This document shows, one piece after another, positions 8,220 to 16,328 of a DNA stretch of 64,000 nt (the stretch's first letter is position 1; every line of letters starts with the position of its first letter). The notes beneath the pieces are model-generated. The model did not search any database, had not been told where the DNA came from, and saw nothing but the letters and a program-made list of their open reading frames with translations. This DNA comes from Brevibacterium album DSM 18261. Lineage in GTDB: Bacteria; Actinomycetota; Actinomycetes; Actinomycetales; Brevibacteriaceae. The stretch is from assembly GCF_000426445.1 (NCBI RefSeq), contig NZ_AUFJ01000012.1:124001-188000 (forward strand), given 5' to 3'. Position numbers and translations under genes: made by a program.

Positions 8220-8983
8220 CAGCGCTCACCCCGGCCGGCGGAGAGCTCCGCGCCGAATGCGGTGCGGGCGGCGGCCACATCCGCGGCGGTGGTGATGAAG
8301 GTGAAGCCCTGCTCCCGGCGGGCGTGGGCCTCGGCGCCGCCGCCGGTGTGGCAGGCTGCGATCTTGCCGTGCTCCCGGGTGGCCGCGAGGATGCTGGCGA
8401 TGGCCTCGGTGGTGGCCTGCTCCTCGGGTCCCGGCCGTGAGCCCACGGCGAAGGCGAGGTCGGAGGGGCCGATGTAGAGGCCGTCGACCCCCTCGAGCGC
8501 GGCGATCTCCTCGACGTTCGCGAGCGCCTCGGCCGTTTCGATCATGAGGAGGAGCAGGGGGCGGATCGCCGGGTCCTCGCCGGGATCGCCCATCATGAGC
8601 GCGTTCGCGGGCCCCCAGGAGCGGGTGCCGCCGGCGTCCGGGTAGCGCAGGGCGGAGACGGCGCGGCGGGCATCGTCGACGGAGTCGATGAGCGGGACGA
8701 TGATCGCCTCGGCGCCGGCATCGGCGGCCATGCCGAGCTGGGTGAAGTCGTTCTCCGGTACGCGGACGGTCACGAGCGCCTCGCCTCCGGAGCGGATCGC
8801 ATCGGACAGGCGCACGAGGTCGCCGGCGCGCGCGAAGCCGTGCTGCATGTCGATGCAGACGTAGCCGTAGCCCACGGAGGAGGCGATGCGGGCGAGATCG
8901 GCGCTGTCGGACATGAGCCACATGCCGTGGTGGACTTCGCCGCTGCGGACGGACTCGAGGCGGGTGGGGCGGAACTGGGACAT
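8219..8983 (-). CDS. HpcH/HpaI-type class II pyruvate aldolase
   Basis: 254 residues. Metal and substrate motifs of HpcH/HpaI aldolases are present: IDMQHGFA (residues about 44-51), MIETAEALANVEEIAA with the metal Glu, and GVDGLYIGPSDLAFAVG with the metal Asp. These enzymes cleave 4-hydroxy-2-oxo acids, as in 2-keto-3-deoxy-glucarate (GarL) or 4-hydroxy-2-oxoheptanedioate (HpaI) breakdown, to pyruvate and an aldehyde. ATG at 8983 follows GTGAGGAAGAATCCG. It sits between the TRAP permease and a hydroxyacid dehydrogenase, giving an uptake-cleavage-reduction operon. Confidence 0.88.
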   Translation of the reverse strand: MSQFRPTRLESVRSGEVHHGMWLMSDSADLARIASSVGYGYVCIDMQHGFARAGDLVRLSDAIRSGGEALVTVRVPENDFTQLGMAADAGAEAIIVPLIDSVDDARRAVSALRYPDAGGTRSWGPANALMMGDPGEDPAIRPLLLLMIETAEALANVEEIAALEGVDGLYIGPSDLAFAVGSRPGPEEQATTEAIASILAATREHGKIAACHTGGGAEAHARREQGFTFITTAADVAAARTAFGAELSAGRGER

Positions 8984-9056
8984 CGGATTCTTCCTCACTG
9001 TGCGGGGTGGACGGAACTGGTGGCGGGGGTGCTCCCGTGCGAGTGCATCGGGGTGT

Positions 9057-10331
9057 TCAGGACCCCACCAGGAATATGGACAGCGCGGGCACGAAGCTCA
9101 CGATGAGGCCCACCGCGACCAGGAGCCCGAAGCCGGGCAGCACGGCGACGATGGCCTCGCCCGTCCTCACCTTCGCCACCCCCGCGGCGATGAACAGGTT
9201 GACCCCCAGCGGCGGGGTGATGAAGCCGAACGAGAGCACGACGATGATGAGCACGCCGATGTGCACCGGATCGAGGCCTGCCAGGGTGAGGACGGGGACG
9301 AGGATGGGCGCGGTGATGGTGACGGCGGCGATGGTCTCCATGAACGTGCCCAGCAGCAGGAGCAGGAGGTTCACCAGGAGGACGATCACCACCGGATTCT
9401 CCGAGATCGAGGTGAGTGCTGCGACGACGACCTCCGGCGCGTTCTCGATCGTGAGGATCCGGCCGAAGATCGCCGCGGCCGCGACGATGAACATGAGGGC
9501 GCTCGTCGTCAGGGCGGCGTTCACGAAGGTCTCGAGGAGGTCCCGCGGGCGCATCTCGCGGTAGACGAGGACCGCGAGGACGAGTCCGTAGACGACGGCG
9601 ACCACGGCGGCCTCGGTGGGGGTGAAGATGCCGCCGTAGATGCCTCCGAGGATGACGACGGGCAGGAGGAGGCCTCCCTTGGCCCGGTTGAGGGCGCTCA
9701 GGCGCTCCCTCCACGTGGACCTGGCCGTTCCGCGCACCCCGCTCGTCCGAGCGTGCCAGATCGCCCAGCCGATGAGGACGAGTCCCATGAGGATCCCGGG
9801 GAGCACGGCGGCGAGGAACAGGTCTCCGATGCTCGTGCCGGTGACGACGCCGAACACCACGAGCGGGATGGACGGCGGGATGACGACGCCGATCGTGCCG
9901 GCCGCGGCGATGAGGGCGGCGGAGAACGTCCGCGAGTAGCCCACGCGGACCATCTCCGGGATCATGATGCCGCCCACGGCGGCGACGGTGGCCGGTCCGG
10001 AGCCGGAGATGGCGGAGAAGAACATGGCGGTGAGCACCGCGGCGATGCCGACGCCGCCGGGCACGTGGCCCACGAGGGAGTTGGCCGTGTCGAAGAGCCG
10101 CTTGGAGATGCCGCCGCGGCCCATGATGAGGCCGGCGAGGATGAAGAACGGCACCGCCATGATGGGGAACGAGTCGTTCGCCGTCGTGAGGGTCTGCGTG
10201 AGCATCCCCAGGGAGACGCCGGGGGCGAACAGGACGATGACGAGGAGGCTGGAGGCGAGCAGGCCGTAGGCGATGGGCAGGCCGAAGGCGATCGCGACCA
10301 GCAGGGCGATGAGAAGCACGGTGAGCGTCAT
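9057..10331 (-). CDS. dctM: TRAP transporter large permease (DctM)
   Basis: 424 residues, about 12 membrane helices, DctM family. Typical motifs: MAVPFFILAGLIMGRGGIS (about residues 45-63), FFSAISGSGPATVAAVGGIM and GTIGVVIPPSIPLVVFGVVT, and near the C terminus SFGFITPPLGVNLFIAAGVA. It is the sodium-driven transport subunit partnering with the DctQ and DctP genes just upstream (9 bases between DctQ stop and this start). A short 73-base gap separates it from the aldolase. Confidence 0.94.
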   Translation of the reverse strand: MTLTVLLIALLVAIAFGLPIAYGLLASSLLVIVLFAPGVSLGMLTQTLTTANDSFPIMAVPFFILAGLIMGRGGISKRLFDTANSLVGHVPGGVGIAAVLTAMFFSAISGSGPATVAAVGGIMIPEMVRVGYSRTFSAALIAAAGTIGVVIPPSIPLVVFGVVTGTSIGDLFLAAVLPGILMGLVLIGWAIWHARTSGVRGTARSTWRERLSALNRAKGGLLLPVVILGGIYGGIFTPTEAAVVAVVYGLVLAVLVYREMRPRDLLETFVNAALTTSALMFIVAAAAIFGRILTIENAPEVVVAALTSISENPVVIVLLVNLLLLLLGTFMETIAAVTITAPILVPVLTLAGLDPVHIGVLIIVVLSFGFITPPLGVNLFIAAGVAKVRTGEAIVAVLPGFGLLVAVGLIVSFVPALSIFLVGS

Positions 10332-10340
10332 GGCGGATCC

Positions 10341-10874
10341 TCAGCTCTCGCTCGCGTCGGTGGGTGCGGCTGGGGTGCCGGCCTCCCGCGGCGGCCTCCG
10401 CCACAGGAGGACGCTGGCCTGGACGCCGCGCAGGGCCGTGAGCGCCATGCCGACCGGCAGCGCCGCGTAGACGATCCACATGGGCAGGGAGAGCGCGGCC
10501 GAGGTCTGGCCGAGGTCCGCGATCACGAAGGCGATCTCGAAGCCCTTGACCAGGAGCGCGCAGTTGATCGCGAAGGCGAGGACGAGGCAGATCTGCCCGA
10601 GCACCCTCTGCGCCCCCGCGGGCATCCTGTCGGTGAGGATGTCGATGGCGATGTGCTCGCCGCGGACGGTCACCGCGCCCAGGCACAGGAAGATGAGCCA
10701 GATGAAGACGTAGCGGGCGAGCTCCTCGCTCCAGGACAGCGAGCTGCCGAGGACGAAGCGCGAGACGACCTGGACGAAGAGGACCGCGACCATCGTCGCC
10801 ATGAGGCCGGCTCCCAGGATCTCCTCGATCCGGAATCTGCGGGGTCCTGCGTGGGTGTCGGTGCCCCAGCTCAT
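10341..10874 (-). CDS. dctQ: TRAP transporter small permease (DctQ)
   Basis: 177 residues with four hydrophobic helices and the DctQ hallmark SSLSWSEELARYVFIWLIFL near residues 44-63. ATG at 10874 overlaps the stop of the binding-protein gene by four bases (ATGA), indicating translational coupling. It forms the membrane complex with the DctM protein encoded next. The open frame extends far upstream but only as antisense-free shadow of the DctP gene, so that longer reading is not used. Confidence 0.92.
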   Translation of the reverse strand: MSWGTDTHAGPRRFRIEEILGAGLMATMVAVLFVQVVSRFVLGSSLSWSEELARYVFIWLIFLCLGAVTVRGEHIAIDILTDRMPAGAQRVLGQICLVLAFAINCALLVKGFEIAFVIADLGQTSAALSLPMWIVYAALPVGMALTALRGVQASVLLWRRPPREAGTPAAPTDASES

Positions 10875-11941
10875 CGCGCCTCCTCGACTTCTGCCCTGAG
10901 CTCGTCGACCAGCCGGTCGCCGAGCAGCCTGCGGACGAACGGCTCCGCGGCCTCCGTCATCACGGTGCCGAACTCCTCGCGCTGCGCAGCGGAGAGCTCG
11001 GTGACCGTGAGGCCGGCGTCCTCGATGACGCCGAGGGCGGCCTCGTCGTCGACGACGGACTGCTCGCGGCAGTACCGCACGGATTCCGTCCCCGCCTCCT
11101 CGACCATCCGCTGCAGCTCGTCCGGCAGGCCGTCGTAGAACTTCCTGCTGAGGATGAGGGGTGAGGGCGTGTAGACGTGCCGGGAGAGGACGAGCGCCGT
11201 CTGCACCTCGTAGAACTTCTGCGTGACGATGAGGGGCAGGGGGTTCTCCTGCGCGTCGATGGTGCCCTGCTGCAGGCCGGTGTAGACCTCGGTGAATGCC
11301 ATGGGCGTGGCGCTGGCGCCGGTGGCGTTCCAGGCGCGGATCTGCGTGGGGTTCTCCAGGGTGCGCAGCTTGATGCCGCGCATGTCCGAGGGGCCGGTGA
11401 TGTCCTCGCGGTCGGCTGTGAGGTTGCGGAAGCCGTTCTCCCAGTAGCCGAGGCCCTTGAGGCGCACATCGCCGAGGTCGTCCATGATCCTGGTGCCGAG
11501 GGGTCCGTCGAGGACCGCATAGGCGTGCTCGCGGGAGTCGAAGAGATAGGGCAGGTCCCAGATGTTCATCGACGGCGAGAACGCGGCCAGGGGCGAGGAG
11601 GAGGGTGCGGTGAGCTGGAGGTTGTCCAGCTGGATGGCCTCGGTGAGCTCGCGGTCGCCGCCGAACACGCCGTTGGGGAAGATCTTCACCTCGATCCTGC
11701 CCTCGCTGATCTCCTCGAGGTGCTCCTTGAAGCGCACGAAGGAGCGGTGCATGAAGTGGTCGGTGGAGGAGGCATGGGCCGCGACGAGCGTGTGCTCGGC
11801 ATTGCCGGGAGCCGCGACTCCGCATCCCGCCAGCGCCAGGCCGGAGGCGCCCAGCAGGCCCAGCAGCGAGCGCCGGGAGAGTGAGCGGGCGTTCGAGGAG
11901 GGGGCCGGTCGGGGGAATCGCGCGTGGGCGGCTGCAGACAT
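10871..11941 (-). CDS. dctP: TRAP transporter solute-binding protein (DctP), Tat-like lipoprotein
   Basis: 356 residues. The leader carries a twin arginine (SLSRRSLLGLLGASGLALAG) running into a lipobox Cys at about 40, so it may be a Tat-exported lipoprotein. The DctP signature EVYTGLQQGTIDAQENPLPL (about residues 206-225) and the ligand Arg in GIKLRTLENPTQIRAWNATG are clear. First gene of the operon DctP-DctQ-DctM-aldolase-dehydrogenase. The start is 22 bases from a perfect 16-base palindrome, a likely operator of the divergent GntR protein. Family members bind C4-C6 carboxylates or sugar acids. Confidence 0.93.
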   Translation of the reverse strand: MSAAAHARFPRPAPSSNARSLSRRSLLGLLGASGLALAGCGVAAPGNAEHTLVAAHASSTDHFMHRSFVRFKEHLEEISEGRIEVKIFPNGVFGGDRELTEAIQLDNLQLTAPSSSPLAAFSPSMNIWDLPYLFDSREHAYAVLDGPLGTRIMDDLGDVRLKGLGYWENGFRNLTADREDITGPSDMRGIKLRTLENPTQIRAWNATGASATPMAFTEVYTGLQQGTIDAQENPLPLIVTQKFYEVQTALVLSRHVYTPSPLILSRKFYDGLPDELQRMVEEAGTESVRYCREQSVVDDEAALGVIEDAGLTVTELSAAQREEFGTVMTEAAEPFVRRLLGDRLVDELRAEVEEAR

Positions 11942-11963
11942 CGTCGTCTCCTTCAGGCGCAGT

Positions 11964-11979
11964 TAACGGTTAACCGTTA
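11964..11979. promoter_or_regulatory. perfect 16-base palindrome, candidate GntR operator
   Basis: TAACGGTTAACCGTTA, fully self-complementary, between the divergent dctP operon and the GntR gene at 12188. Its position directly upstream of dctP suggests repression of the TRAP-aldolase operon and perhaps autoregulation. Confidence 0.75.
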
Positions 11980-12187
11980 GCCGTGTGAGATCATTGGATC
12001 ATGCGTCGGATGTGGCGTCAAGCACATGGGTCGGTGGGGGCTGTCGTGCCGGGCGGGAGAGCGCGGCGAGTGCCTGCGGAGGGAGAGCGCGGCGTCCGCG
12101 GCGGCTGGGTGCGGCTGTCGGCCGGCGAATGTCCTGCGTGGGCGGACGGCTGCCCGGCGGGGTGCCGTCGCGGGAGCAGGTGCGAGG

Positions 12188-12856
12188 ATGAAGAGGAGCG
12201 GGTCCGGGGTGAAGATCAGGAACGAATCGCTGGGTGATCAGGCGGCACGTGTGCTCCGCCGCCGGATCCTCTCCGGTGAGTGCGAGGGCGGTTCGCTGCT
12301 CATCGAGAAGTCCCTCGCCGAGGAGTTCGGCACCAGCCGCGGTCCGGTGCGCGATGCGCTGGCCCAGCTGGCCGAGGACAGCCTCATCGCCGCCTCCGGC
12401 CGCAGCTTCCGGGTGCTCGAGGTGACGGCCGAGGACATCGAGGAGATCTACGACCTGCGGCACCTGCTGGAGCGCCACGCGATGAGCAGGGCGGCGCGGC
12501 TCTCCCTCGACCTCAGCTCCGCGCACGCGGCGCTCCGGAGGATGCGGGAGGCGGCGGAGCGGGGCGACGGCATCGCCTTCGGCCTTGCCGATGTGGCGTT
12601 CCACAGGAGCTTTCCGGAGGCGAGCGGCCAGCGCCGCATCCTGACGATGTGGCGGCAGTTCGAGCGCAGCCTGGAGACGCTGCTCGAGGTGAATCCGCAT
12701 CCCGCGGACGACCTCCTGCGCGCGGTCGATGTGCACGCCGAGCTGCTGCGCGCCGTCGAGGAGGGGGACCCTGCGTGGGAGGAGCAGCTGCGGGTGCACC
12801 TCGAGGAAGCGCGCGACCGCTTCGCGCTCGGCTACGCCGCGCGGCCGGATGCGTGA
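12188..12856 (+). CDS. GntR-family regulator, FCD/FadR subfamily
   Basis: 222 residues. Winged helix at residues about 10-75 (LGDQAARVLRRRILSGE, then FGTSRGPVRDALAQLAEDSL as recognition helix), followed by an FCD helical domain with the metal-binding pattern DLRHLLERHAM, ADVAFHRSF and VDVHAELLRAVEEGD. Such proteins respond to carboxylate ligands. ATG at 12188 has weak spacing to its Shine-Dalgarno; GTG at 12209, behind AGGAG, is an alternative. Divergent from the DctPQM-aldolase operon with a perfect palindrome between, so it very probably controls that operon. Confidence 0.88.
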   Translation: MKRSGSGVKIRNESLGDQAARVLRRRILSGECEGGSLLIEKSLAEEFGTSRGPVRDALAQLAEDSLIAASGRSFRVLEVTAEDIEEIYDLRHLLERHAMSRAARLSLDLSSAHAALRRMREAAERGDGIAFGLADVAFHRSFPEASGQRRILTMWRQFERSLETLLEVNPHPADDLLRAVDVHAELLRAVEEGDPAWEEQLRVHLEEARDRFALGYAARPDA

Positions 12857-12892
12857 GCGCGGCGCCCGGCTGAGTCGAGGCGCCCGCCTTCG

Positions 12893-12948
12893 GTCGCGAA
12901 AGCTCAGGTGCGTCGCGCAATTGCGTGGAGCACCTGAGCCTTCGCGAC
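12893..12948. terminator. intergenic hairpin, 19-base stem
   Basis: Arms 12893-12911 and 12930-12948 pair at 18 of 19 positions around an 18-base loop that itself holds the palindrome CGCAATTGCG. It lies 37 bases after the GntR stop. No T-tract; function as terminator is inferred from position only. Confidence 0.5.
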
Positions 12949-13097
12949 GGGGCCGGGTGAAGGGCGGCGCCGCGGACACCCGGGCTTCTATCGTGTGCGA
13001 GGGTGCCTCATGCGCGTGAGACCATGGCCCGGAGGGCATTCCGTGCTGGGCCGAGGGCGGGCCGGGTGCCGTGTGTCCGCATCGATGAGGGGGAAGC

Positions 13098-13808
13098 GTG
13101 GGCGACGAGCAGATAGTCACGGCTGCTGATTTCGTGCAGGTCCTCGCTGCCACGGGGCGTCCTGTCGACGGGGGCATCCGGGTGGCCCCGGAGCGCGAAC
13201 TCGTCTCCCTCACGAAGCTGAGCCGGCCGCGGATCCGGGAGTACCTCGCGGGCCTGCAGACGGTGGGCCTGCTCAAGCGGGTCCAGGGGTCCGGCACGCT
13301 CCTGCGGGTCCCCGGTGCGGACGACGAGGCCAACGTCTTCACTCTCATGGAGAGGTCCGGGCAGCTTCCGCTCGACGACATCGATGAGTTCCGCGAGATG
13401 CTGGAGATCGGTGTGCTGCCGCAGCTCGCCGGGACCCTGCAGGAGGCGCGGGTCGCAGAGCTCCGCCTGCGGATCGAAGAGATGCACGCCGCCTCGCGCG
13501 CCGGCGATGCGGAGGCGGGGTGCGAGGCGGACCTCGCCTTTCACCGGGCGGTGCTGCGCTGCGCCGGCAACAGGCTGCTCGACTTCATCATCGACAGCCT
13601 CGACGGCACCCTGCGCGCGCACATCCTGGATCGCCGGGTCAGGGCTCTCGCCGCTGAGGCGGAGGCTAACGGCGGTGAGAGGCCCGCTTCGTTCCGGACC
13701 GATGCGGTGCACGAGGAGATCCTCGAGGCGCTGATCTCGGGTGACGACGTCGCCACGGCCCGTGCCGTCCGGCTGCACTTCAGCGTGCACCGCGGCCTCC
13801 TCTCCTGA
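13098..13808 (+). CDS. FadR/GntR-family regulator (FCD domain)
   Basis: 236 residues. N-terminal winged helix is divergent but readable (APERELVSLTKLSRPRIREY with wing VQGSGTLLR, residues about 28-75); the FCD domain has DIDEFREMLEIGVLPQLA, ADLAFHRAVLRCAGNRLL and DAVHEEILEALISGD, giving the Asp/His metal-ligand set. GTG at 13098 follows GAGGGGGAAGC. It precedes, in the same direction, the dehydrogenase-GntP-transketolase operon, whose promoter carries two FadR-type TGGTC-N-GACCA sites; control of that operon is likely. Confidence 0.85.
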   Translation: MGDEQIVTAADFVQVLAATGRPVDGGIRVAPERELVSLTKLSRPRIREYLAGLQTVGLLKRVQGSGTLLRVPGADDEANVFTLMERSGQLPLDDIDEFREMLEIGVLPQLAGTLQEARVAELRLRIEEMHAASRAGDAEAGCEADLAFHRAVLRCAGNRLLDFIIDSLDGTLRAHILDRRVRALAAEAEANGGERPASFRTDAVHEEILEALISGDDVATARAVRLHFSVHRGLLS

Positions 13809-13907
13809 CGCGCGCGGCGCTCGGCCGGGCGCCGCGGCATTCCTCTTCTCCCCGTGCGTCCTCCGGGGGCTCTCTCCTGCCCCGATGGCACTGTGCCGTG
13901 CGGGGAC

Positions 13908-13947
13908 TTGACTCTGATTGATTGGTCAGACCATTATGGGCAGACCA
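13908..13947 (+). promoter_or_regulatory. promoter with two FadR-type operators
   Basis: -35 TTGACT at 13908-13913 and -10 CATTAT at 13932-13937 (18-base spacer). Two operators: TGGTCAGACCA at 13923-13933 (perfect) and TGGGCAGACCA at 13937-13947 (one change), centres 14 bases apart, overlapping the spacer and -10. This matches the TGGTN-N-ACCA consensus of FadR-type GntR repressors. Confidence 0.78.
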
Positions 13948-13991
13948 ATTGCGCATCGCAGTTGTGAGAGGCACGAGTCACCGGAGGAACA

Positions 13992-14876
13992 ATGCCGTTC
14001 ACACCACCACAGACGATCACCTTCATAGGCGTCGGCGCGATCGGCCTGCCGATGGCCCTGCAGCTGAAGGGGGCGGGATTCGAGGTCACCGGGGTCGACC
14101 CGGTCGAGGCGTCGCGTGAGCGCGGAGTCGCCGCAGGACTGGACATGGAGGTGGTCCCGGACTCCGTGCGCACTGCCGACGCGGTCGTGGTCATGGTCGC
14201 CACGCCGGAGCAGCTCGACACGGCGCTCGGCGGCGACGGCGGCGTCATCGCCGCGATGCGGCCGGGCGCGGCCCTCATCGTCATGAGCACGGTGGGCCCA
14301 GAGGCCGTCGTCCGGGCCGCCGAGCAGGCCGCTTCCGCGGGTGTGCGGATTCTCGATGTGCCGGTGACCGGCGGCGTGGCCGGCGCGGAGCGGGGCGCGC
14401 TCACGCTCTTCGCCTCCGGCGAGGCCGCGGTGATCGAGGGGCACAGGCCGGTGCTCGAGTGCTTCGGCCGGGTCGTCGAGGCGGGCGCGCGGATCGGCGA
14501 CGGGCAGGCGTTCAAGGCCGTCAACCAGCTCCTGTGCTCGGTCAACCTCGCCGCTGCTGCCGAGGCCCTCGCCTTCGCACGCGCCCTCGGCCTCGACCCC
14601 GAACAGGTGCTCGCCGCCGTGGAGCAGGGCGCCGGCGGTTCGTGGATGCTCAGCGACAGGGGGCCGCGGATGCTCGAGGGCCCCGAGGCCAGGGTGACGA
14701 GCGCTGTGAGCATCTTCGTCAAGGACGCCGGCCTCGTCGCTGACATCGCGGATGCGCAGGGATTCGACGCGCCCCTCGTGAGAGCCGCGCGTGCGCGCTT
14801 CGATCTGGCGGCAGCTGCGGGGATGGCCCAGCTCGACGACTCCCAGGTCATCCGGACCTACTCGACGGAGGGCTGA
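13992..14876 (+). CDS. beta-hydroxyacid dehydrogenase (3-HIBADH / GarR / LtnD-like)
   Basis: 294 residues of the 6-phosphogluconate-dehydrogenase-like family that includes 3-hydroxyisobutyrate dehydrogenase, tartronate-semialdehyde reductase and L-threonate 2-dehydrogenase. N-terminal GVGAIGLPMALQLKGAGFEV binds NAD(P); the substrate loop reads DVPVTGGVAGAERGALTLF and the catalytic Lys lies in GQAFKAVNQLLCSVNLAAAA (about residue 175). Strong ribosome site GGAGGAACA before ATG 13992. First gene of the operon with GntP permease and split transketolase. Substrate is therefore a small hydroxy acid imported by GntP; I cannot choose among family members. Confidence 0.87.
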   Translation: MPFTPPQTITFIGVGAIGLPMALQLKGAGFEVTGVDPVEASRERGVAAGLDMEVVPDSVRTADAVVVMVATPEQLDTALGGDGGVIAAMRPGAALIVMSTVGPEAVVRAAEQAASAGVRILDVPVTGGVAGAERGALTLFASGEAAVIEGHRPVLECFGRVVEAGARIGDGQAFKAVNQLLCSVNLAAAAEALAFARALGLDPEQVLAAVEQGAGGSWMLSDRGPRMLEGPEARVTSAVSIFVKDAGLVADIADAQGFDAPLVRAARARFDLAAAAGMAQLDDSQVIRTYSTEG

Positions 14877-14880
14877 GCGC

Positions 14881-16278
14881 ATGTCACCGGGCCTCCTCAT
14901 CCTCACCGCCCTCCTGGCGGTCGTGCTCCTGCTGGTGATGGTCATCTGGGTGAAGCTGCCCGCATTCATCGCCCTCCTCATCGTCTCCCTCCTCACCGCC
15001 CTGCTCGCCGGCGTGGGTCCGGCCGAGGTGATCCCGCTCATCATGGAGGGGCTGGGCGGCACGCTCGGCAATGTCGCCCTCCTCGTGGGCCTCGGCGCGA
15101 TGCTGGGCGCCATCGTGGAGAAGACGGGCGGCGCCGAGGTCCTTGCCCAGGCCTTCACCAGGGTGCTCGGCCCCGCGCGTGTGGCGCCGGCACTCGTCAC
15201 GGCGAGCTGCATCATCGCGATCCCGATCTTCTTCGACGTCGCCTTCATCATCCTCATCCCCATCGTCTACAGCTTCGCCAAGGCGGCGGGCATGCGGTCG
15301 CCGCTGGTTCTCGGCCTCCCCCTCGCCCTCATGCTGTTCGTGCACGTGACTGTCCCTCCGCACCCCGGCATCGTGGGCAGCGCGCAGGTCACGGAGGGTG
15401 ACATGGGGCTGATCACCCTCCTCGGCCTCGCGCTCTGCGTGCCCGTCGGCGTCATCGGCTACCTCATCTCCAGGCGGCTGACCCGCGGTGAGTTCGAGAT
15501 GCTTCCCGAGACCGCGAGGAACTACGCGACCTTCGGCACGGGCGCCTCTCCGGTGGCAGGGGAGGAGGGCGGGGACGTCCTCACCCGCACGCATGCGGAG
15601 AAGCGGACGCCCTCGGCGCTCGCCGTCCTCTTCGTCATCCTGCTGCCCGTGCTGATGATCGGCACGGGCACGGTGGGCGGGTCCTTCGCCGCCGAGGGTT
15701 CGGGCGCGGCAGCGGCTCTCGACCTGATCGGAGCTCCGGCGTTCGCACTGCTCGTCGCGTCCGTGGTTGGCCTGCTCCTGCTCGCCCTACCCTGCGGCTA
15801 CGGGGTCGCCCAGATGGGAAGGCTTATGGACGGGGCGCTCGGTCCCGCGGCCATCGTCGTCTTCGTGACGGGAGCCGGCGGTGTGTTCGCGGCCGTGCTC
15901 CGCGAGACCGGCATCGGCGAGGCGATTTCCGACATGTTCTCCGACCTCGGGCTCCCTCTCATCGTCCTGGCCTTCGTGCTGGCCGCCGCGCTGCGCGCGG
16001 CGCAGGGCTCGGCGACCGTCTCCGCGATCACCACGGCAGGACTGCTGGCGGCGCCGATCGCCTCGGGCGACTACACGACCTACCAGATCGCCCTGCTCAA
16101 CCTTGCGATCGGCTGCGGAGCCATCACCCTCTCCCACATCAACGACTCCGGGTTCTGGATCGTCACGCGCTACCTCGGCCTCTCGGTGCTCGACGGGCTC
16201 CGGACCTGGTCCGTCCTGGTGACCGCGCTCGGCCTCATCGGCGGCGCGTTCGTGGGCCTTGCCTGGGTGTTCGCATGA
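14881..16278 (+). CDS. GntP-family gluconate/organic acid permease
   Basis: 465 residues, about 12-14 membrane segments, GntP family. Motifs ASCIIAIPIFFDVAFIILIP (about residue 104) and the closing LSHINDSGFWIVTRYLG are characteristic. Starts at ATG 14881, four bases after the dehydrogenase stop. It shares its family with the permease at 43826. GntP proteins take up gluconate, idonate, serine or glycerate by proton symport; given the neighbours, a small hydroxy or sugar acid is likely. Confidence 0.93.
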   Translation: MSPGLLILTALLAVVLLLVMVIWVKLPAFIALLIVSLLTALLAGVGPAEVIPLIMEGLGGTLGNVALLVGLGAMLGAIVEKTGGAEVLAQAFTRVLGPARVAPALVTASCIIAIPIFFDVAFIILIPIVYSFAKAAGMRSPLVLGLPLALMLFVHVTVPPHPGIVGSAQVTEGDMGLITLLGLALCVPVGVIGYLISRRLTRGEFEMLPETARNYATFGTGASPVAGEEGGDVLTRTHAEKRTPSALAVLFVILLPVLMIGTGTVGGSFAAEGSGAAAALDLIGAPAFALLVASVVGLLLLALPCGYGVAQMGRLMDGALGPAAIVVFVTGAGGVFAAVLRETGIGEAISDMFSDLGLPLIVLAFVLAAALRAAQGSATVSAITTAGLLAAPIASGDYTTYQIALLNLAIGCGAITLSHINDSGFWIVTRYLGLSVLDGLRTWSVLVTALGLIGGAFVGLAWVFA

Positions 16279-16328
16279 GCTCCGGCACCTTCCCCGCAGG
16301 CAACCAACCGAAGGAGGACTGCGAAGGC

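Noticed and set aside
5148-8477. A very long plus-strand open frame over the TRAP permease and dehydrogenase
   Set aside because: It is antisense to well-supported genes, has an Asp/Glu/His/Arg-biased composition typical of GC-rich shadow frames, and no ribosome site.
8886-11138. Long plus-strand open frame over the dctPQM operon
   Set aside because: Shadow of the TRAP genes; composition dominated by Asp, Glu, His, Gly and Arg; no domain.
16275-16328. Earlier start for the transketolase N subunit, overlapping GntP
   Set aside because: Possible by coupling (ATGA), but adds 18 unconserved residues, while AAGGAGG precedes ATG 16329; kept as an alternative.
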